From NCBI RefSeq assembly GCF_002980625.1, contig NZ_PVLR01000005.1:1-64000 (forward strand): a stretch of 64,000 nucleotides of DNA, in the 5' to 3' direction. This stretch comes from Malikia spinosa (GTDB lineage Bacteria > Pseudomonadota > Gammaproteobacteria > Burkholderiales > Burkholderiaceae_C). The translations under genes and the position numbers were made by a program. Below, one piece after another: positions 41,624 to 51,421 of the stretch. Position 1 is the first letter of the stretch; each line of letters starts with the position of its first letter. The notes under the pieces were generated by a model. It did no database searches. It was given only the letters and a program-made list of their open reading frames with translations, and was not told the DNA's origin.

Positions 41624-42478
41624 ATGACTTCATCCGCCGACCAATTGCCTGCGCTCGCGCAGTGCGCCCACCGCATCCGCCGCTACGCGCTGCGCATGGG
41701 CGAAGTCCAGGGCCAGGGCTATATCGGCCAGGCCCTGGGCTGGGCCGACGTACTCGCCGTGGCCTACGGTCACGCGCTCAACTTCAGGCCGCAAGACCCC
41801 AAGTGGGAAGGTCGCGACCGCTTCCTGCTCTCGCACGGCCACTACGCCATCGCCTTCTATGCGGCGCTGATCGAGGCCAGGATCATTCCGGAAGAAGAGC
41901 TGGAGACCTACGGCAGCGACGACAGCCGCCTGCCCATGTCGGGCATGGTCACCTATACCCCGGGCATGGAGATCTCGGGTGGATCGCTGGGCCAGGGCCT
42001 GCCGATTGCCGTCGGCATGGCGCTGGGCCTGCGCCACAAGCAAAACCCGGCGTTTGTCTACAACTCGATGTCCGATGGCGAGCTCGACGAGGGCTCGACC
42101 TGGGAGGCGGCCATGTCGGCTGCCCACCACGGCCTGTCCAACCTGATCTGCCTGGTCGACATCAACAACCAGCAGGCCGACGGTCCCTCGACCAAGGTGC
42201 TGGGCTTCGAGCCGCTGGCTGACAAATGGGCTGCCTTCGGCTGGCATGTGCAGCGCGTCGATGGCAACGACCTGGCGGCCGTGCTGGCCGCCTTCGACCG
42301 GGCCCGCGCGCTCACCGAAGCCAAGCCGCGCGTGATCCTGTTCGACACGCTGATGGGCAAGGGCGTGCCCTTCCTCGAAACGCGCGACAAGAACCACTTC
42401 ATCCGCGTGGACCCGTCCGAATGGCAGCAGGCCCTTGCTGTCCTTGATCAATCGCAGCCCGCAGGAGCAGTCGCATGA
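41624..42478 (+). CDS. Transketolase, N-terminal subunit (split enzyme)
   Basis: A 284-residue protein matching the thiamine-diphosphate-binding half of a two-subunit transketolase. The region SDGELDEGSTWEAAM ... LVDINNQQADG is the TPP/metal motif; the first residue is Ser where most transketolases have Gly (GDGE). Catalytic histidines SHGH (near 63) and SGGSLGQGLPIAVG are present. It overlaps the C-terminal subunit by 4 nt (ATGA). An RBS AGGAG precedes it. Confidence 0.93.
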   Translation: MTSSADQLPALAQCAHRIRRYALRMGEVQGQGYIGQALGWADVLAVAYGHALNFRPQDPKWEGRDRFLLSHGHYAIAFYAALIEARIIPEEELETYGSDDSRLPMSGMVTYTPGMEISGGSLGQGLPIAVGMALGLRHKQNPAFVYNSMSDGELDEGSTWEAAMSAAHHGLSNLICLVDINNQQADGPSTKVLGFEPLADKWAAFGWHVQRVDGNDLAAVLAAFDRARALTEAKPRVILFDTLMGKGVPFLETRDKNHFIRVDPSEWQQALAVLDQSQPAGAVA

Positions 42479-43479
42479 ACACCGTTGCAGCCAAGAAACC
42501 CCGCCTCACCACCTCCGCCATGATCGCGTCCATCGCCAGCGAAGGGCAGCGCGTGACAGCCGCGCCTTTCGGCAAGGCCCTGGTCGAACTGGCCGCCAGC
42601 CGGCCCGAGATCGTCGGTATGACCGCCGACCTGGGCAAGTACACCGACTTGCACCTGTTCGCCCAGGCCTACCCCGAGCGCTACTTCCAGATGGGCATGG
42701 CCGAGCAATTGCTGATGGGCGCGGCCGGTGGCATGGCCAAGGAGGGCCTGCTGCCCTTCGTGACCACCTATGCCGTGTTCGGCACCCGCCGCGCCTACGA
42801 CTTCATCCATCAGGTGATTGCCGAGGAAAACCTCAACGTCAAGATGTGCTGTGCCTTGCCCGGCCTGACCACCGGCTACGGACCCAGCCATCAGGCGACC
42901 GAGGACATGGCCATGATGCGCGGCATCCCCGGCCTGACCATCATCGATCCCTGCGATGCGCTCGATACCGAACAGGCCGTACCGCAAATCGCCGCCCACC
43001 AGGGCCCGGTGTACATGCGCCTGCTCCGCGGCAGCGTGCCCCTGGTGCTGGACGAATACGACTACAAGTTCGAGCTCGGCAAGGCCAAGATGCTGCGCGA
43101 GGGCAATGATGTGCTGGTGATTTCCAGCGGCATCATGACCATGCGGGCGCTGGAGGTGGCCAAGTTGCTCGAGCAGGACAACATCGGTGTCGCCGTGCTG
43201 CATTGCCCCACCATCAAGCCGCTCGACGAGCAGGCGATCGTGGCTGCCGTGGGCCACAAGCCCCGTCTGGTCGTGGTGGCAGAAAACCACTCGGTGATTG
43301 GTGGCCTGGGCGAGTCCGTCGCCTCGACGCTGTTGCGCCACAGGGTGCAGCCGGCCGGTTTCCAGCTGGCGGGTCTGCCGGACCAGTTCCTGGACGCGGG
43401 GGCGCTGCCGACCCTGCATGATCGCTATGGCATCAGCCGCGATGTGCTGGCGGTGCGCATCAAGGACTGGTTGCGCTGA
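42475..43479 (+). CDS. Transketolase, C-terminal subunit (split enzyme)
   Basis: A 334-residue partner subunit with the pyrimidine-binding and C-terminal domains (MTADLGKYTDL, QMGMAEQLLMGAAGG, FGTRRAYDFIHQVIA, and GPVYMRLLRGSVPLV). It should assemble with the upstream N-terminal subunit into a heterotetrameric ketol transferase. The pairing with a dehydrogenase and a TRAP importer suggests cleavage of an oxidised sugar or ketose derivative. Substrate is unknown. Confidence 0.93.
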   Translation: MNTVAAKKPRLTTSAMIASIASEGQRVTAAPFGKALVELAASRPEIVGMTADLGKYTDLHLFAQAYPERYFQMGMAEQLLMGAAGGMAKEGLLPFVTTYAVFGTRRAYDFIHQVIAEENLNVKMCCALPGLTTGYGPSHQATEDMAMMRGIPGLTIIDPCDALDTEQAVPQIAAHQGPVYMRLLRGSVPLVLDEYDYKFELGKAKMLREGNDVLVISSGIMTMRALEVAKLLEQDNIGVAVLHCPTIKPLDEQAIVAAVGHKPRLVVVAENHSVIGGLGESVASTLLRHRVQPAGFQLAGLPDQFLDAGALPTLHDRYGISRDVLAVRIKDWLR

Positions 43480-43555
43480 GCTTGTCCCGGAGGCGACCCA
43501 GTGCTGATGCGGCCGGCGGTCACCTCTCCTACATGACATGGACTGGAAGACAAAG

Positions 43556-46500
43556 ATGAAATCCGTTTTGGTGGCCAACCGAGGCGAGATCGCGATCCGC
43601 GTGATGCGGGCCGCGACCGAGATGGGACTGCGCACGGTGGCGGTCTACTCGCACGAGGACCGCTTCGCGCTGCACCGCTTCAAGGCCGACGAGGCCTACC
43701 GGGTGGGCGCCGGCCAGAAGCCGATCGCCGCCTACCTCGATATCGCCGAGATCATCCGCGTGGCCAAGGAAGCGAAGGTCGATGCGATCCATCCGGGCTA
43801 CGGCTTCCTGTCCGAGAACCCCGACTTCGCCGATGCCTGTGAGGCCGCTGGCATTGCCTTCATCGGCCCCCGGGGCGACGTCATGCGCACCCTGGGCAAC
43901 AAGGTGGCGGCGCGCAACCTGGCGCAGTCGGTCGGCGTGCCGGTGATGCCAGCGACGCCGCCGCTGTCGCGTGATCCTGACGAGGCACTGGCTGCCGCGG
44001 CCGAGATCGGCTACCCCGTCATGCTCAAAGCCAGCTGGGGCGGGGGCGGGCGCGGCATGCGCATCATCCAGAGCGAGCAGGAGCTCCTGACCCAGATGCC
44101 GGTGGCGCGCAGCGAGGCGCTGGCGGCGTTCGGCAACGACGAGATCTACCTCGAAAAGCTGGTGCAGCGCGCGCGCCATGTCGAGGTCCAGTTGCTGGGC
44201 GACTGCCATGGTCACCTGTTGCACCTGTTCGAGCGCGACTGCACGGTGCAGCGGCGCAACCAGAAGGTGGTCGAACGCGCCCCGGCGCCCTACCTGGACG
44301 CCGCCACCCGCCAGGCGCTGTGCGAAGCCGCGTTGAAGCTGGGCCGCGCGGTCAACTACACCCACGCCGGCACGGTCGAATTCCTGATGGATGCCGACAG
44401 TGGCGCCTTCTACTTCATCGAGGTCAACCCGCGCATCCAGGTCGAGCACACCGTGACCGAGCAGGTCACCGGCATCGATCTGGTCAAGGCTCAGATCGCC
44501 ATCACCCAGGGCGCCGAGATCGGCGTGGCAGGCGCTATCGTGCCGGTCCAGCACGACATCCACCTGCGCGGCCATGCCTTGCAGTGCCGCGTTACGACCG
44601 AGGACCCCGAGCAAGGCTTCGTGCCCGACCATGGGCAGCTCTCCACCTACCGCTCCACCGGCGGCTTTGGTGTGCGCCTGGACAGCGGCACCGCCTACTC
44701 GGGCGCGGTCATCACCCCCTACTACGACAGCCTGCTGGTCAAGGTCACCACCTGGGGCACGAGCGCCGAGGACGCGATCGCGCGCATGGACCGCTCGCTG
44801 CGCGAATTCCGCATCCGCGGTGTGGCGACCAATCTGGCCTTCCTGGAGAACCTGATCGACCACCCGCTGTTCAGGAGCGGCGAGTGCACCACCCGCTTCA
44901 TCGACCAGACGCCCGAGCTGCTCAAGGTCGCACCCCGGCGCGACCGCGCGACCAAGCTGCTCAAGTACCTGGGCGAGGTGACCGTCAACGGCCACCCCGA
45001 GATGAAGGGCCGCAGCCTGCCGAGCCTGCCGCTGCCCGTCGCCATCAAGCCGGCCTGCGACCTGACCCAGCCGCCACCGGCGGGCACGCGAGAACTGCTC
45101 AAGACCTTGGGTCCAGCCACCTTCGCCCAGTGGATCAAGGCGCAGCAGCGCGTGCTGTTGACTGACACCACCATGCGCGACGCCCACCAGTCGCTGCTGG
45201 CGACCCGCATGCGCAGCCACGACATGCTGGAGATCGCGCCGCACTACGCGCGCCTGGCGCCCGGACTGTTCTCGCTCGAATGCTGGGGTGGCGCCACCTT
45301 CGACGTGGCGATGCGCTTCCTGGGTGAAGACCCCTGGCAGCGCCTGGCGCAGATCCGTCAGGCCGTGCCCAATGTGCTGCTGCAGATGCTGCTGCGCGCG
45401 TCGAATGCGGTGGGCTACACCAACTACCCCGACAACGTGGTCAAGTTCTTCGTGCAGCAGGCAGCGAAAGGCGGCATCGACGTCTTTCGCGTCTTCGACT
45501 CGCTCAATTCGGTCGACAACATGCGGGTGGCGATGGACGCGGTCAACGAGACCGGCGCGCTGTGCGAGGCCGCCATCTGCTACACCGGCGACCTGTTCGA
45601 CCCGAGCCGCAGCAAGTACGACCTGGCCTATTACGTCCGAATGGCCAAGGCGCTGGAGAAGGCCGGCGCCCATGTGCTGGCGATCAAGGACATGGCCGGT
45701 ATCTGCCGCCCGCGTGCTGCCAGCGCGCTGGTCAAGGCATTGAAGGAGGAAACCGGGCTGCCGATCCACTTCCACACCCACGACACCAGCGGCCTGGCCG
45801 GTGCCAGCGTGCTGGCGGCCGTCGAGGCCGGCTGCGACATCGTCGATGGCGCCCTGGACGCCATGAGCGGCCTGACCTCGCAGCCCAACCTGGGCAGCCT
45901 CGTCGCGGCCCTGGAAGGCTCGGCGCGCGACACCCAGCTCGATCAAAGTGCCCTGCGCGGTCTGTCGCACTACTGGGAAGGGGTACGGCGCTACTACGCC
46001 CCGTTCGAGAGCGAGATCCGCTGCGGCACCTCGGACGTCTATCGCCACGAGATGCCCGGTGGCCAGTACACCAACCTGCGCGAACAGGCCCGCTCCATGG
46101 GGCTGGAGCCGCGCTGGCCCGAGGTGGCCGAGGCCTATGCCCAGGTCAACCGGCTGTTTGGCGACATCGTCAAGGTCACGCCGACTTCCAAGGTGGTGGG
46201 CGACATGGCGCTGTTCATGGTCGCCAACGACCTGAGCCCGGAGGATGTGCTCAATCCGGCCAAGGACATCGCCTTCCCCGAGTCGGTGGTGCAGCTGATG
46301 CGTGGCGAGCTCGGTTTCCCGGCGGACGGCTTCCCGGCCGCATTGCAGCAGAAGGTGCTGCGCGGCCAGGCCCCGCTGACGGGCCGCCCGGGCGAGCAGC
46401 TGCCCGCCGTGGACCTGGAAGCCGCGCGCGAGCAGGCGCAAAAGCTCGTCGGCCACGCCGTCAACGATCAGCAGCTGGCCTCCTACCTGATGTACCCCAA

Positions 46501-46996
46501 GGTCTACCAGAGCTACAGCCGTCAGCGCTCTCAGTACGGCGATGTCAGCGTGATCCCGACCCCGGCCTATTTCTACGGCCTGCAGGACCACGAGGAGATC
46601 GCGGTCACGATTGACCAGGGCAAGACGCTGCACCTGCGCCTCGAGGGCCGCACGCCAGAGGACGATGCGGGTCAATGCCGGCTGTTCTTCGAGCTCAACG
46701 GCCAGCCGCGCATGACGCGGGTGGCGCTGCTGGGCGCGGCGGTCAGCGCCAAGGCGCTGCGCCAGGCCGAGGAGGGCAACCCGGCCCAGGTGGCCTCGCC
46801 GATGCCGGGTACGGTGGCGCGGGTGGCGGTCAAGCCGGGCCAGCGTGTGCTCAAGGGCGATGTGCTGGCCAGCATCGAGGCGATGAAGATGGAGAGCCTG
46901 GTGCTGGCCGAGCGCGAGGCGACGGTCAAGGCGATCCATGTCAGGCATGGCGATGCGGTGCCGGCCAGGGCGCTGTTGATGGAGCTGGGCGACTGA
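43556..46996 (+). CDS. pyc: Pyruvate carboxylase (single-chain)
   Basis: A 1146-residue biotin enzyme making oxaloacetate from pyruvate and bicarbonate. In order: biotin carboxylase with ATP-grasp (about 1-450; YGFLSENP, GGGGRGM), carboxyltransferase barrel (about 535-830; TDTTMRDAHQSLLATRMRS), the OADA-type domain, and the C-terminal biotin carrier with EAMKMES (biotin Lys near 1112). ATG 43556 with GGAAGA upstream is favoured; 43538 adds six residues. It is convergent with the carbamoylase gene. Confidence 0.95.
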   Translation: MKSVLVANRGEIAIRVMRAATEMGLRTVAVYSHEDRFALHRFKADEAYRVGAGQKPIAAYLDIAEIIRVAKEAKVDAIHPGYGFLSENPDFADACEAAGIAFIGPRGDVMRTLGNKVAARNLAQSVGVPVMPATPPLSRDPDEALAAAAEIGYPVMLKASWGGGGRGMRIIQSEQELLTQMPVARSEALAAFGNDEIYLEKLVQRARHVEVQLLGDCHGHLLHLFERDCTVQRRNQKVVERAPAPYLDAATRQALCEAALKLGRAVNYTHAGTVEFLMDADSGAFYFIEVNPRIQVEHTVTEQVTGIDLVKAQIAITQGAEIGVAGAIVPVQHDIHLRGHALQCRVTTEDPEQGFVPDHGQLSTYRSTGGFGVRLDSGTAYSGAVITPYYDSLLVKVTTWGTSAEDAIARMDRSLREFRIRGVATNLAFLENLIDHPLFRSGECTTRFIDQTPELLKVAPRRDRATKLLKYLGEVTVNGHPEMKGRSLPSLPLPVAIKPACDLTQPPPAGTRELLKTLGPATFAQWIKAQQRVLLTDTTMRDAHQSLLATRMRSHDMLEIAPHYARLAPGLFSLECWGGATFDVAMRFLGEDPWQRLAQIRQAVPNVLLQMLLRASNAVGYTNYPDNVVKFFVQQAAKGGIDVFRVFDSLNSVDNMRVAMDAVNETGALCEAAICYTGDLFDPSRSKYDLAYYVRMAKALEKAGAHVLAIKDMAGICRPRAASALVKALKEETGLPIHFHTHDTSGLAGASVLAAVEAGCDIVDGALDAMSGLTSQPNLGSLVAALEGSARDTQLDQSALRGLSHYWEGVRRYYAPFESEIRCGTSDVYRHEMPGGQYTNLREQARSMGLEPRWPEVAEAYAQVNRLFGDIVKVTPTSKVVGDMALFMVANDLSPEDVLNPAKDIAFPESVVQLMRGELGFPADGFPAALQQKVLRGQAPLTGRPGEQLPAVDLEAAREQAQKLVGHAVNDQQLASYLMYPKVYQSYSRQRSQYGDVSVIPTPAYFYGLQDHEEIAVTIDQGKTLHLRLEGRTPEDDAGQCRLFFELNGQPRMTRVALLGAAVSAKALRQAEEGNPAQVASPMPGTVARVAVKPGQRVLKGDVLASIEAMKMESLVLAEREATVKAIHVRHGDAVPARALLMELGD

Positions 46997-47037
46997 AACT
47001 GCAAGGGCGATGGCGAGCCCAGCGCCAAGCAGCAGGC

Positions 47038-47991
47038 TCAGTCGCGCCAGAGCGTGCCGTCGGCCGCCAGCGTCTCGCCCTTGCGCGCGACGATCAGGCC
47101 GTAGGCCTCGGGTCGGCGGTGCAGGTCGAAGTTGAAGGTGCTGCGCTTGTAGACCGCGCAGAAGTCGAGGTCACAGCGCGCGATCGCCACCTCGTCGTCC
47201 TTGCTCAGGCAGCGCGTCACCACCTCGCCCGAGGGCGCGACGAGCAGGCTGCCGCCGATGCTGTCCACGCCTTCCTCCAGTCCGCCCTTGGCCACGCCCG
47301 CCACCCAGCAGCCGTTCTGGTAGGCGCCGGCCTGCAGCGAGAGCTGGTTGTGGAACAGCGAGAGGTCGTCGTGCTGCGGTGCGGGAGCGTTATGCACCGG
47401 CGTGTTGTAGCCGATCAGCACCATCTCGGCGCCCTGCAGCGCCATCACGCGGTAGGTTTCGGCCCAGCGCCGGTCGTTGCAGATCGCCATGCCGATCGTG
47501 CCGCCGAAGGCCTGGGTGACGCCGAAGCGCTGCCCCGGCGTGAAGTAGCGCTTCTCCAGGTGCTGGAAGCGGCGCCAGGGCTCGTGCTCGGCGTGGCCCG
47601 GCAGGTGCACCTTGCGGTACTTGCCGACGATGCGGCCGCCGCGGTCCACGAGGATGGAGCTGTTGTAGCGCACGCGCATCCCGCCCTCGTCGGCCAGTTC
47701 GGCATAGCCGAGGTAGAAACCGACCCCGAGCTGGCGCGAGAGCTCGAACAGTGGCTGCGTCGCCGTGTTCGGCATCTCGCGTTCGAAGAAGCTGTCGATT
47801 TCGGCATCGTCCTCGAGGTACCAGCGCGGGAAGAAGGTGGTCAGTGCCAGCTCAGGGTAGACGATCAGGTGGGCACCCAGCGCGTGCGCTTCGCGCATCA
47901 TCTCGCAGAGCCTGGCGACGACGCGCTCGCGCGTGTCGCTGCGCTGCACCGGGCCCAGTTGGCCCAGCGCCACGTTCACGATTCGGGACAT
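47038..47991 (-). CDS. N-carbamoyl-D-amino acid hydrolase-like CN hydrolase
   Basis: A 317-residue nitrilase-superfamily amidohydrolase with close resemblance to Agrobacterium D-carbamoylase along its length (PELALTTFFPRW, KYRKVHLPGH, ICNDRRWAE). The Glu47-Lys127-Cys171 triad is intact. Enzymes of this type release CO2 and ammonia from N-carbamoyl groups; some act on D-amino acids, others on beta-ureido acids. It is the last gene of an operon with rpiR, dpaL and an M20-type amidase. That suggests its substrate is a ureido acid related to diaminopropionate rather than a general D-amino acid. Confidence 0.9.
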   Translation of the reverse strand: MSRIVNVALGQLGPVQRSDTRERVVARLCEMMREAHALGAHLIVYPELALTTFFPRWYLEDDAEIDSFFEREMPNTATQPLFELSRQLGVGFYLGYAELADEGGMRVRYNSSILVDRGGRIVGKYRKVHLPGHAEHEPWRRFQHLEKRYFTPGQRFGVTQAFGGTIGMAICNDRRWAETYRVMALQGAEMVLIGYNTPVHNAPAPQHDDLSLFHNQLSLQAGAYQNGCWVAGVAKGGLEEGVDSIGGSLLVAPSGEVVTRCLSKDDEVAIARCDLDFCAVYKRSTFNFDLHRRPEAYGLIVARKGETLAADGTLWRD

Positions 47992-48021
47992 GCAATCTCT
48001 CCTGTCGGTTCGGATAAGGGT

Positions 48022-49260
48022 TCAGCCGGCCCGGTTGGCCAGCCGCGTGATGACCTGCAGCAGCACCTGGGCGCCCTGCACGAGGTGATGGGCTTCGGTG
48101 TGCTCGCCTGGGTTGTGGCTCAAGCCGTCCACGCTGGGCACGAAGATCATCGCGCTGGGGCAGACTCGGGCCAGCATCTGCGCGTCATGTCCGGCCCCGC
48201 TGGGCAGGCGTAGCGTGCTCAGGCCCAGCTCCTGGGCCTCCTGCGCGACCAGCTCTACCAGCGCCGGATCGAAGGCCACCGGATCGAAGCGCGCCAGGCG
48301 CCGGTGACCCAGGACTACACCGTGTTCAGCCGCGCAGCGTGTGGCGAAGCCCAGCATCTCGGCCTCGGCGCGGGCCAGCGCCGCGCCGTCGGTGTTGCGC
48401 AGGTCTACCGTCATCACGGCGCGCTGCGCGATCACGTTGACGAGGTTGGGCCGCAGTTCGACCGCGCCCACGGTGGCGAGCTGGCGACCGCCGTAGCGCA
48501 GCGCCAGCTCGTGGGCGAAGGCAGTGATTCGCGCTGCCACCAGGCCGGCGTCACGGCGCAGCGCCATCGGCGTGGTGCCCGCGTGGTTGGAGCAGCCCTC
48601 TAGCGTGAACTCCAGCCAGCAGATGCCCTGGACGCCTTCGACCACGCCGATGTCCACGCCCTGCTGGTGCAGCACCGGCCCCTGTTCTATGTGCAGCTCG
48701 ATGAAGCTGTCGACCTGCGGTGCGCCCACCGGCGCCTGGCCCGCGTAGCCGATGCGCTGCAGCTCCTCGCCCACCGTCGCGCCATCGATGCCGCGCGTGG
48801 CCAGTGCCTCGGCCAGTGGCAGGCCGCCGACCGCCACCAGGCTGCCCAGCATGTCGGGCTGGAAGCGCGCCCCTTCCTCGTTGGTGAAGAAGGCCACCTC
48901 GATCGGGCGGTGCGTGCGCAGGCCGGCCTCACGCAGCGTGGCCACGACCTCGAGTCCTGCCAGCACGCCGTAGTTGCCGTCATACAGACCGCCGGTGCGC
49001 ACGGTGTCGATGTGCGAGCCGGTCAGCACGGGCGCGCGCTGCTCCGTACCCGCGTAGCTGGCGAATACGTTGCCAATCGCATCCACGCGTACCGTCATGT
49101 CGAGCGCGCGCATGCGGTCCACGGTCCAGTCGCGCGCGGCCCGGTCCGCGTCGCTCAAGGCCAGGCGGTTGGTACCGCCGCCGGGCAGGGCGCCAAAGCG
49201 GCCGAGTGCCTCCAGGCTTTCGAGCAGGCGCCCGGCATTGATGCGGGGGGCGCCGTTCAT
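48022..49260 (-). CDS. M20-family N-carbamoyl-L-amino acid hydrolase / ureidopropionase-type amidase
   Basis: A 412-residue Zn-dependent hydrolase of the hydantoinase/carbamoylase family. Metal ligands are in GSHIDTV and GLYDGNYGV, with the FTNEEGARF segment, and the LELHIEQGPVL dimerisation/active region (seen as ELHIEQGPVLHQQG). The gene overlaps dpaL by 4 nt (ATGA), so they are co-translated. It could remove an alpha-ureido group; exact substrate is unproven. A partner with different stereochemistry lies 30 nt downstream. Confidence 0.92.
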   Translation of the reverse strand: MNGAPRINAGRLLESLEALGRFGALPGGGTNRLALSDADRAARDWTVDRMRALDMTVRVDAIGNVFASYAGTEQRAPVLTGSHIDTVRTGGLYDGNYGVLAGLEVVATLREAGLRTHRPIEVAFFTNEEGARFQPDMLGSLVAVGGLPLAEALATRGIDGATVGEELQRIGYAGQAPVGAPQVDSFIELHIEQGPVLHQQGVDIGVVEGVQGICWLEFTLEGCSNHAGTTPMALRRDAGLVAARITAFAHELALRYGGRQLATVGAVELRPNLVNVIAQRAVMTVDLRNTDGAALARAEAEMLGFATRCAAEHGVVLGHRRLARFDPVAFDPALVELVAQEAQELGLSTLRLPSGAGHDAQMLARVCPSAMIFVPSVDGLSHNPGEHTEAHHLVQGAQVLLQVITRLANRAG

Positions 49261-50495
49261 GCCGCGCTCCGGTTGGCCACGGCCTGCGCGGTTTCGCCGA
49301 CCAGCTCGGCGTAGAGCGCCGGATCGGTCGCTGCCTCGCTGCCAAAGAAGAGCAGGCAGCTGTCCGCGTCCAGCCCGAGCGCGCGACTGGCCTCGTCGTC
49401 CTGACGCGCAGCGATCGCCGCGGCCAGCCCGGCCACTGCCGATTCGCCGGCCACGATGGTCGGGTCGTCACCGAGCGGGTGGGCCAGCAGGCGCATGCCG
49501 GCGACGGCCGCCGCGTCGTCCACGGTGCAGAAGGCGTTGGCGCCCCTTTCGAGGATCTGCCAGGCCAGCAGCGAGACCTCGCCGCAGGCCAGGCCCGCCA
49601 TCAGCGTATCGAGCTCGCCCGTCACGGCCGTGAGCCGGCCCTGGCGCGCGCTGCGCAGCAGGCAGTCGGCCCGGTCCGGCTCGACCACCACGAACACCGG
49701 GCGACGCGCGGGATCGCGCTCCCAGAAGTAGGCGCAGACGGCGGCCGCGAGGCCGCCCACGCCGGCCTGCACGAACACATGGGTGGGCCAGCGGCCGAGC
49801 TGTTGCACCGCCTCGTGCACCATGAGCTGGTAGCCCTGCATCACGTCGCGCGGCACGTCCATGTAGCCGGGATAGGAGGTGTCGGAAATCACGAAGCGGC
49901 CGTGCGTGCGCGCGTCGGCATCGGCCTGGCGCACGGCGTCGTCGTAGTTGCCCGCCGTCCGCACCACGGTGGCGCCGTACTGCTCGATTGCGCGCTGGCG
50001 TCCTTCGCTCACGGTGGCATGGACGTAGATCACGCAGGCGCAGCCGAACATCCTGGCGCCCCAGGCGACGGAGCGGCCATGATTGCCGTCGGTGGCGCAG
50101 CTCACGGTGAGCGCCGCGCATTCGGCACGCATGGCGTCGCTCAGCAGGTCGGCGGGGCGCAGCGCCCGGCCGATCTCGCGGCACAACAGGCGTGCGACGG
50201 CGTAGGCGCCGCCCAGCGCCTTGAAGCTGCTCAGTCCGAAGCGCGAGCCCTCGTCCTTGTAGTGCACCGAGGCCACGCCGATCGCGGCAGCCAGCGCGGG
50301 CAGGCCGCGCAGCGGGGTGGGCTGGTAGCCAGGCCAGGCCGTGAGTTCCGCCTCGGCCTGGGCCAGGGCCGGGGCGCCGAGCACGGCGCTGCGGGCGGCG
50401 CCATAGGACTCGCTGCGTTCGAAGGCGGGGTTGGGGAACAGGTCCAGGGTCAGGGAAGGCAATATGGGCATGGGAAAGGTCCGGAAATGGTTCAT
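49257..50495 (-). CDS. dpaL: 2,3-diaminopropionate ammonia-lyase
   Basis: A 412-residue PLP enzyme converting 2,3-diaminopropionate to pyruvate and two ammonia. The PLP lysine is in SRFGLSSFKALGG (about Lys92), with the SCATDGNHGRSVAWGA substrate loop and the glycine-rich GVGGLAAAV phosphate cup. The length matches YgeX/DpaL. It overlaps both the upstream rpiR gene and the downstream amidase gene by 4 nt (ATGA), giving a tightly coupled operon. In E. coli the homologue sits with a carbamoyltransferase-type and amidase genes for ureido compounds. Confidence 0.93.
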   Translation of the reverse strand: MNHFRTFPMPILPSLTLDLFPNPAFERSESYGAARSAVLGAPALAQAEAELTAWPGYQPTPLRGLPALAAAIGVASVHYKDEGSRFGLSSFKALGGAYAVARLLCREIGRALRPADLLSDAMRAECAALTVSCATDGNHGRSVAWGARMFGCACVIYVHATVSEGRQRAIEQYGATVVRTAGNYDDAVRQADADARTHGRFVISDTSYPGYMDVPRDVMQGYQLMVHEAVQQLGRWPTHVFVQAGVGGLAAAVCAYFWERDPARRPVFVVVEPDRADCLLRSARQGRLTAVTGELDTLMAGLACGEVSLLAWQILERGANAFCTVDDAAAVAGMRLLAHPLGDDPTIVAGESAVAGLAAAIAARQDDEASRALGLDADSCLLFFGSEAATDPALYAELVGETAQAVANRSAA

Positions 50496-51358
50496 GCGAG
50501 GGATTCGAGGTCACCGAGCGCTGCATGCAGCTGCTCGATGCGCGCCAGCCTGGCTTGCGCCCGGCTGTGGCTCTGGGTCGCCACGGCGGTGGCCAGGTAG
50601 TTCACGAGGCTGATCGCGCAGACATAGGAGTCGAACAGGCCCTCCTCGGCGGCGGCGGTGCAGCGCAGCACCACATCAGCCTGGCCAGCCAGCACCGACA
50701 CCGGAGCGTCGCTGAGCAGCAGCACGCGCACGCCGGCGCCACGAGCTGCCTCCAGCATGACGGGCAGTCGGGTGCTGCGGCGGCGCAAGTCCACGGCCAG
50801 CAGCAGATCCTTGTCGCCCAGGCCTGCCAGCTGCTCGGCCTCGCGGCCCGCGGCCTCGTTGAGCAGCTGCACCTCGGGACGCACCTGGGACAGCAGTGCC
50901 TGCGCGTAGAACGCGGTCACGTGGCTGTGGCGGTAGCCCAGCACGCCCACCCGGCGCGCCCGCACCAGCAGCGGTATGGCTGCCTCCAGCGTCTGCTGGC
51001 TCATGTCGCTGGCCCAGGCCTCCAGGCGCCGGGCGTCGTTGCGTGCGTGGGCCTGCAGCTGCGCGAGCGCCGTGTCGCTGCGCTGCACCTGAGCCATGCG
51101 CGCCAGCGGCGAGGTCTGCGCCTGCTGCTCCCGCACCTGCTGGCGGAACTCTTCGAAGCCGGCATAGCCCAGGCGGCGGAAGAAGCGCGCTGCGCTGGAC
51201 TTGGAGGTGCCGGCCATGGCGGCGAGCTCGGTTGCCGAATAGCCCAGCAGCGCCTGCTGGCGCGTCAGCACCACGTCGGCGAGCCGGCGCTCGGCGGCCG
51301 AGAGCTGCTCATGGACCTGCCGGATGCGTTGTTCCAGCGGAAGCGGTGGGGATCTCAT
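50492..51358 (-). CDS. RpiR-family transcriptional regulator
   Basis: A 288-residue regulator. An N-terminal RpiR HTH (about 1-75; YSATELAAMAGTSKSSAARFFRRLGYAGFEEFR) is joined to a SIS sugar/phosphate-binding domain (about 120-260). It is the first gene of the dpaL operon and divergent from the amino acid ABC transporter. The start 51358 has AAGGAG 7 nt upstream; longer frames run through the operator. It probably represses both transcripts and responds to a pathway intermediate. Confidence 0.93.
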   Translation of the reverse strand: MRSPPLPLEQRIRQVHEQLSAAERRLADVVLTRQQALLGYSATELAAMAGTSKSSAARFFRRLGYAGFEEFRQQVREQQAQTSPLARMAQVQRSDTALAQLQAHARNDARRLEAWASDMSQQTLEAAIPLLVRARRVGVLGYRHSHVTAFYAQALLSQVRPEVQLLNEAAGREAEQLAGLGDKDLLLAVDLRRRSTRLPVMLEAARGAGVRVLLLSDAPVSVLAGQADVVLRCTAAAEEGLFDSYVCAISLVNYLATAVATQSHSRAQARLARIEQLHAALGDLESLA

Positions 51359-51421
51359 GCCTGTGCTCCTTCCTTGTGCATGGCCCCCACTTTGGGGCGG
51401 CCCTGCACGATATTGAAACCT

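Noticed and set aside
43529-46948. Very long leftward reading frame opposite pyruvate carboxylase
   Set aside because: Same reason: antisense shadow of an unmistakable gene, His/Arg/Gly-rich, without recognisable motifs.
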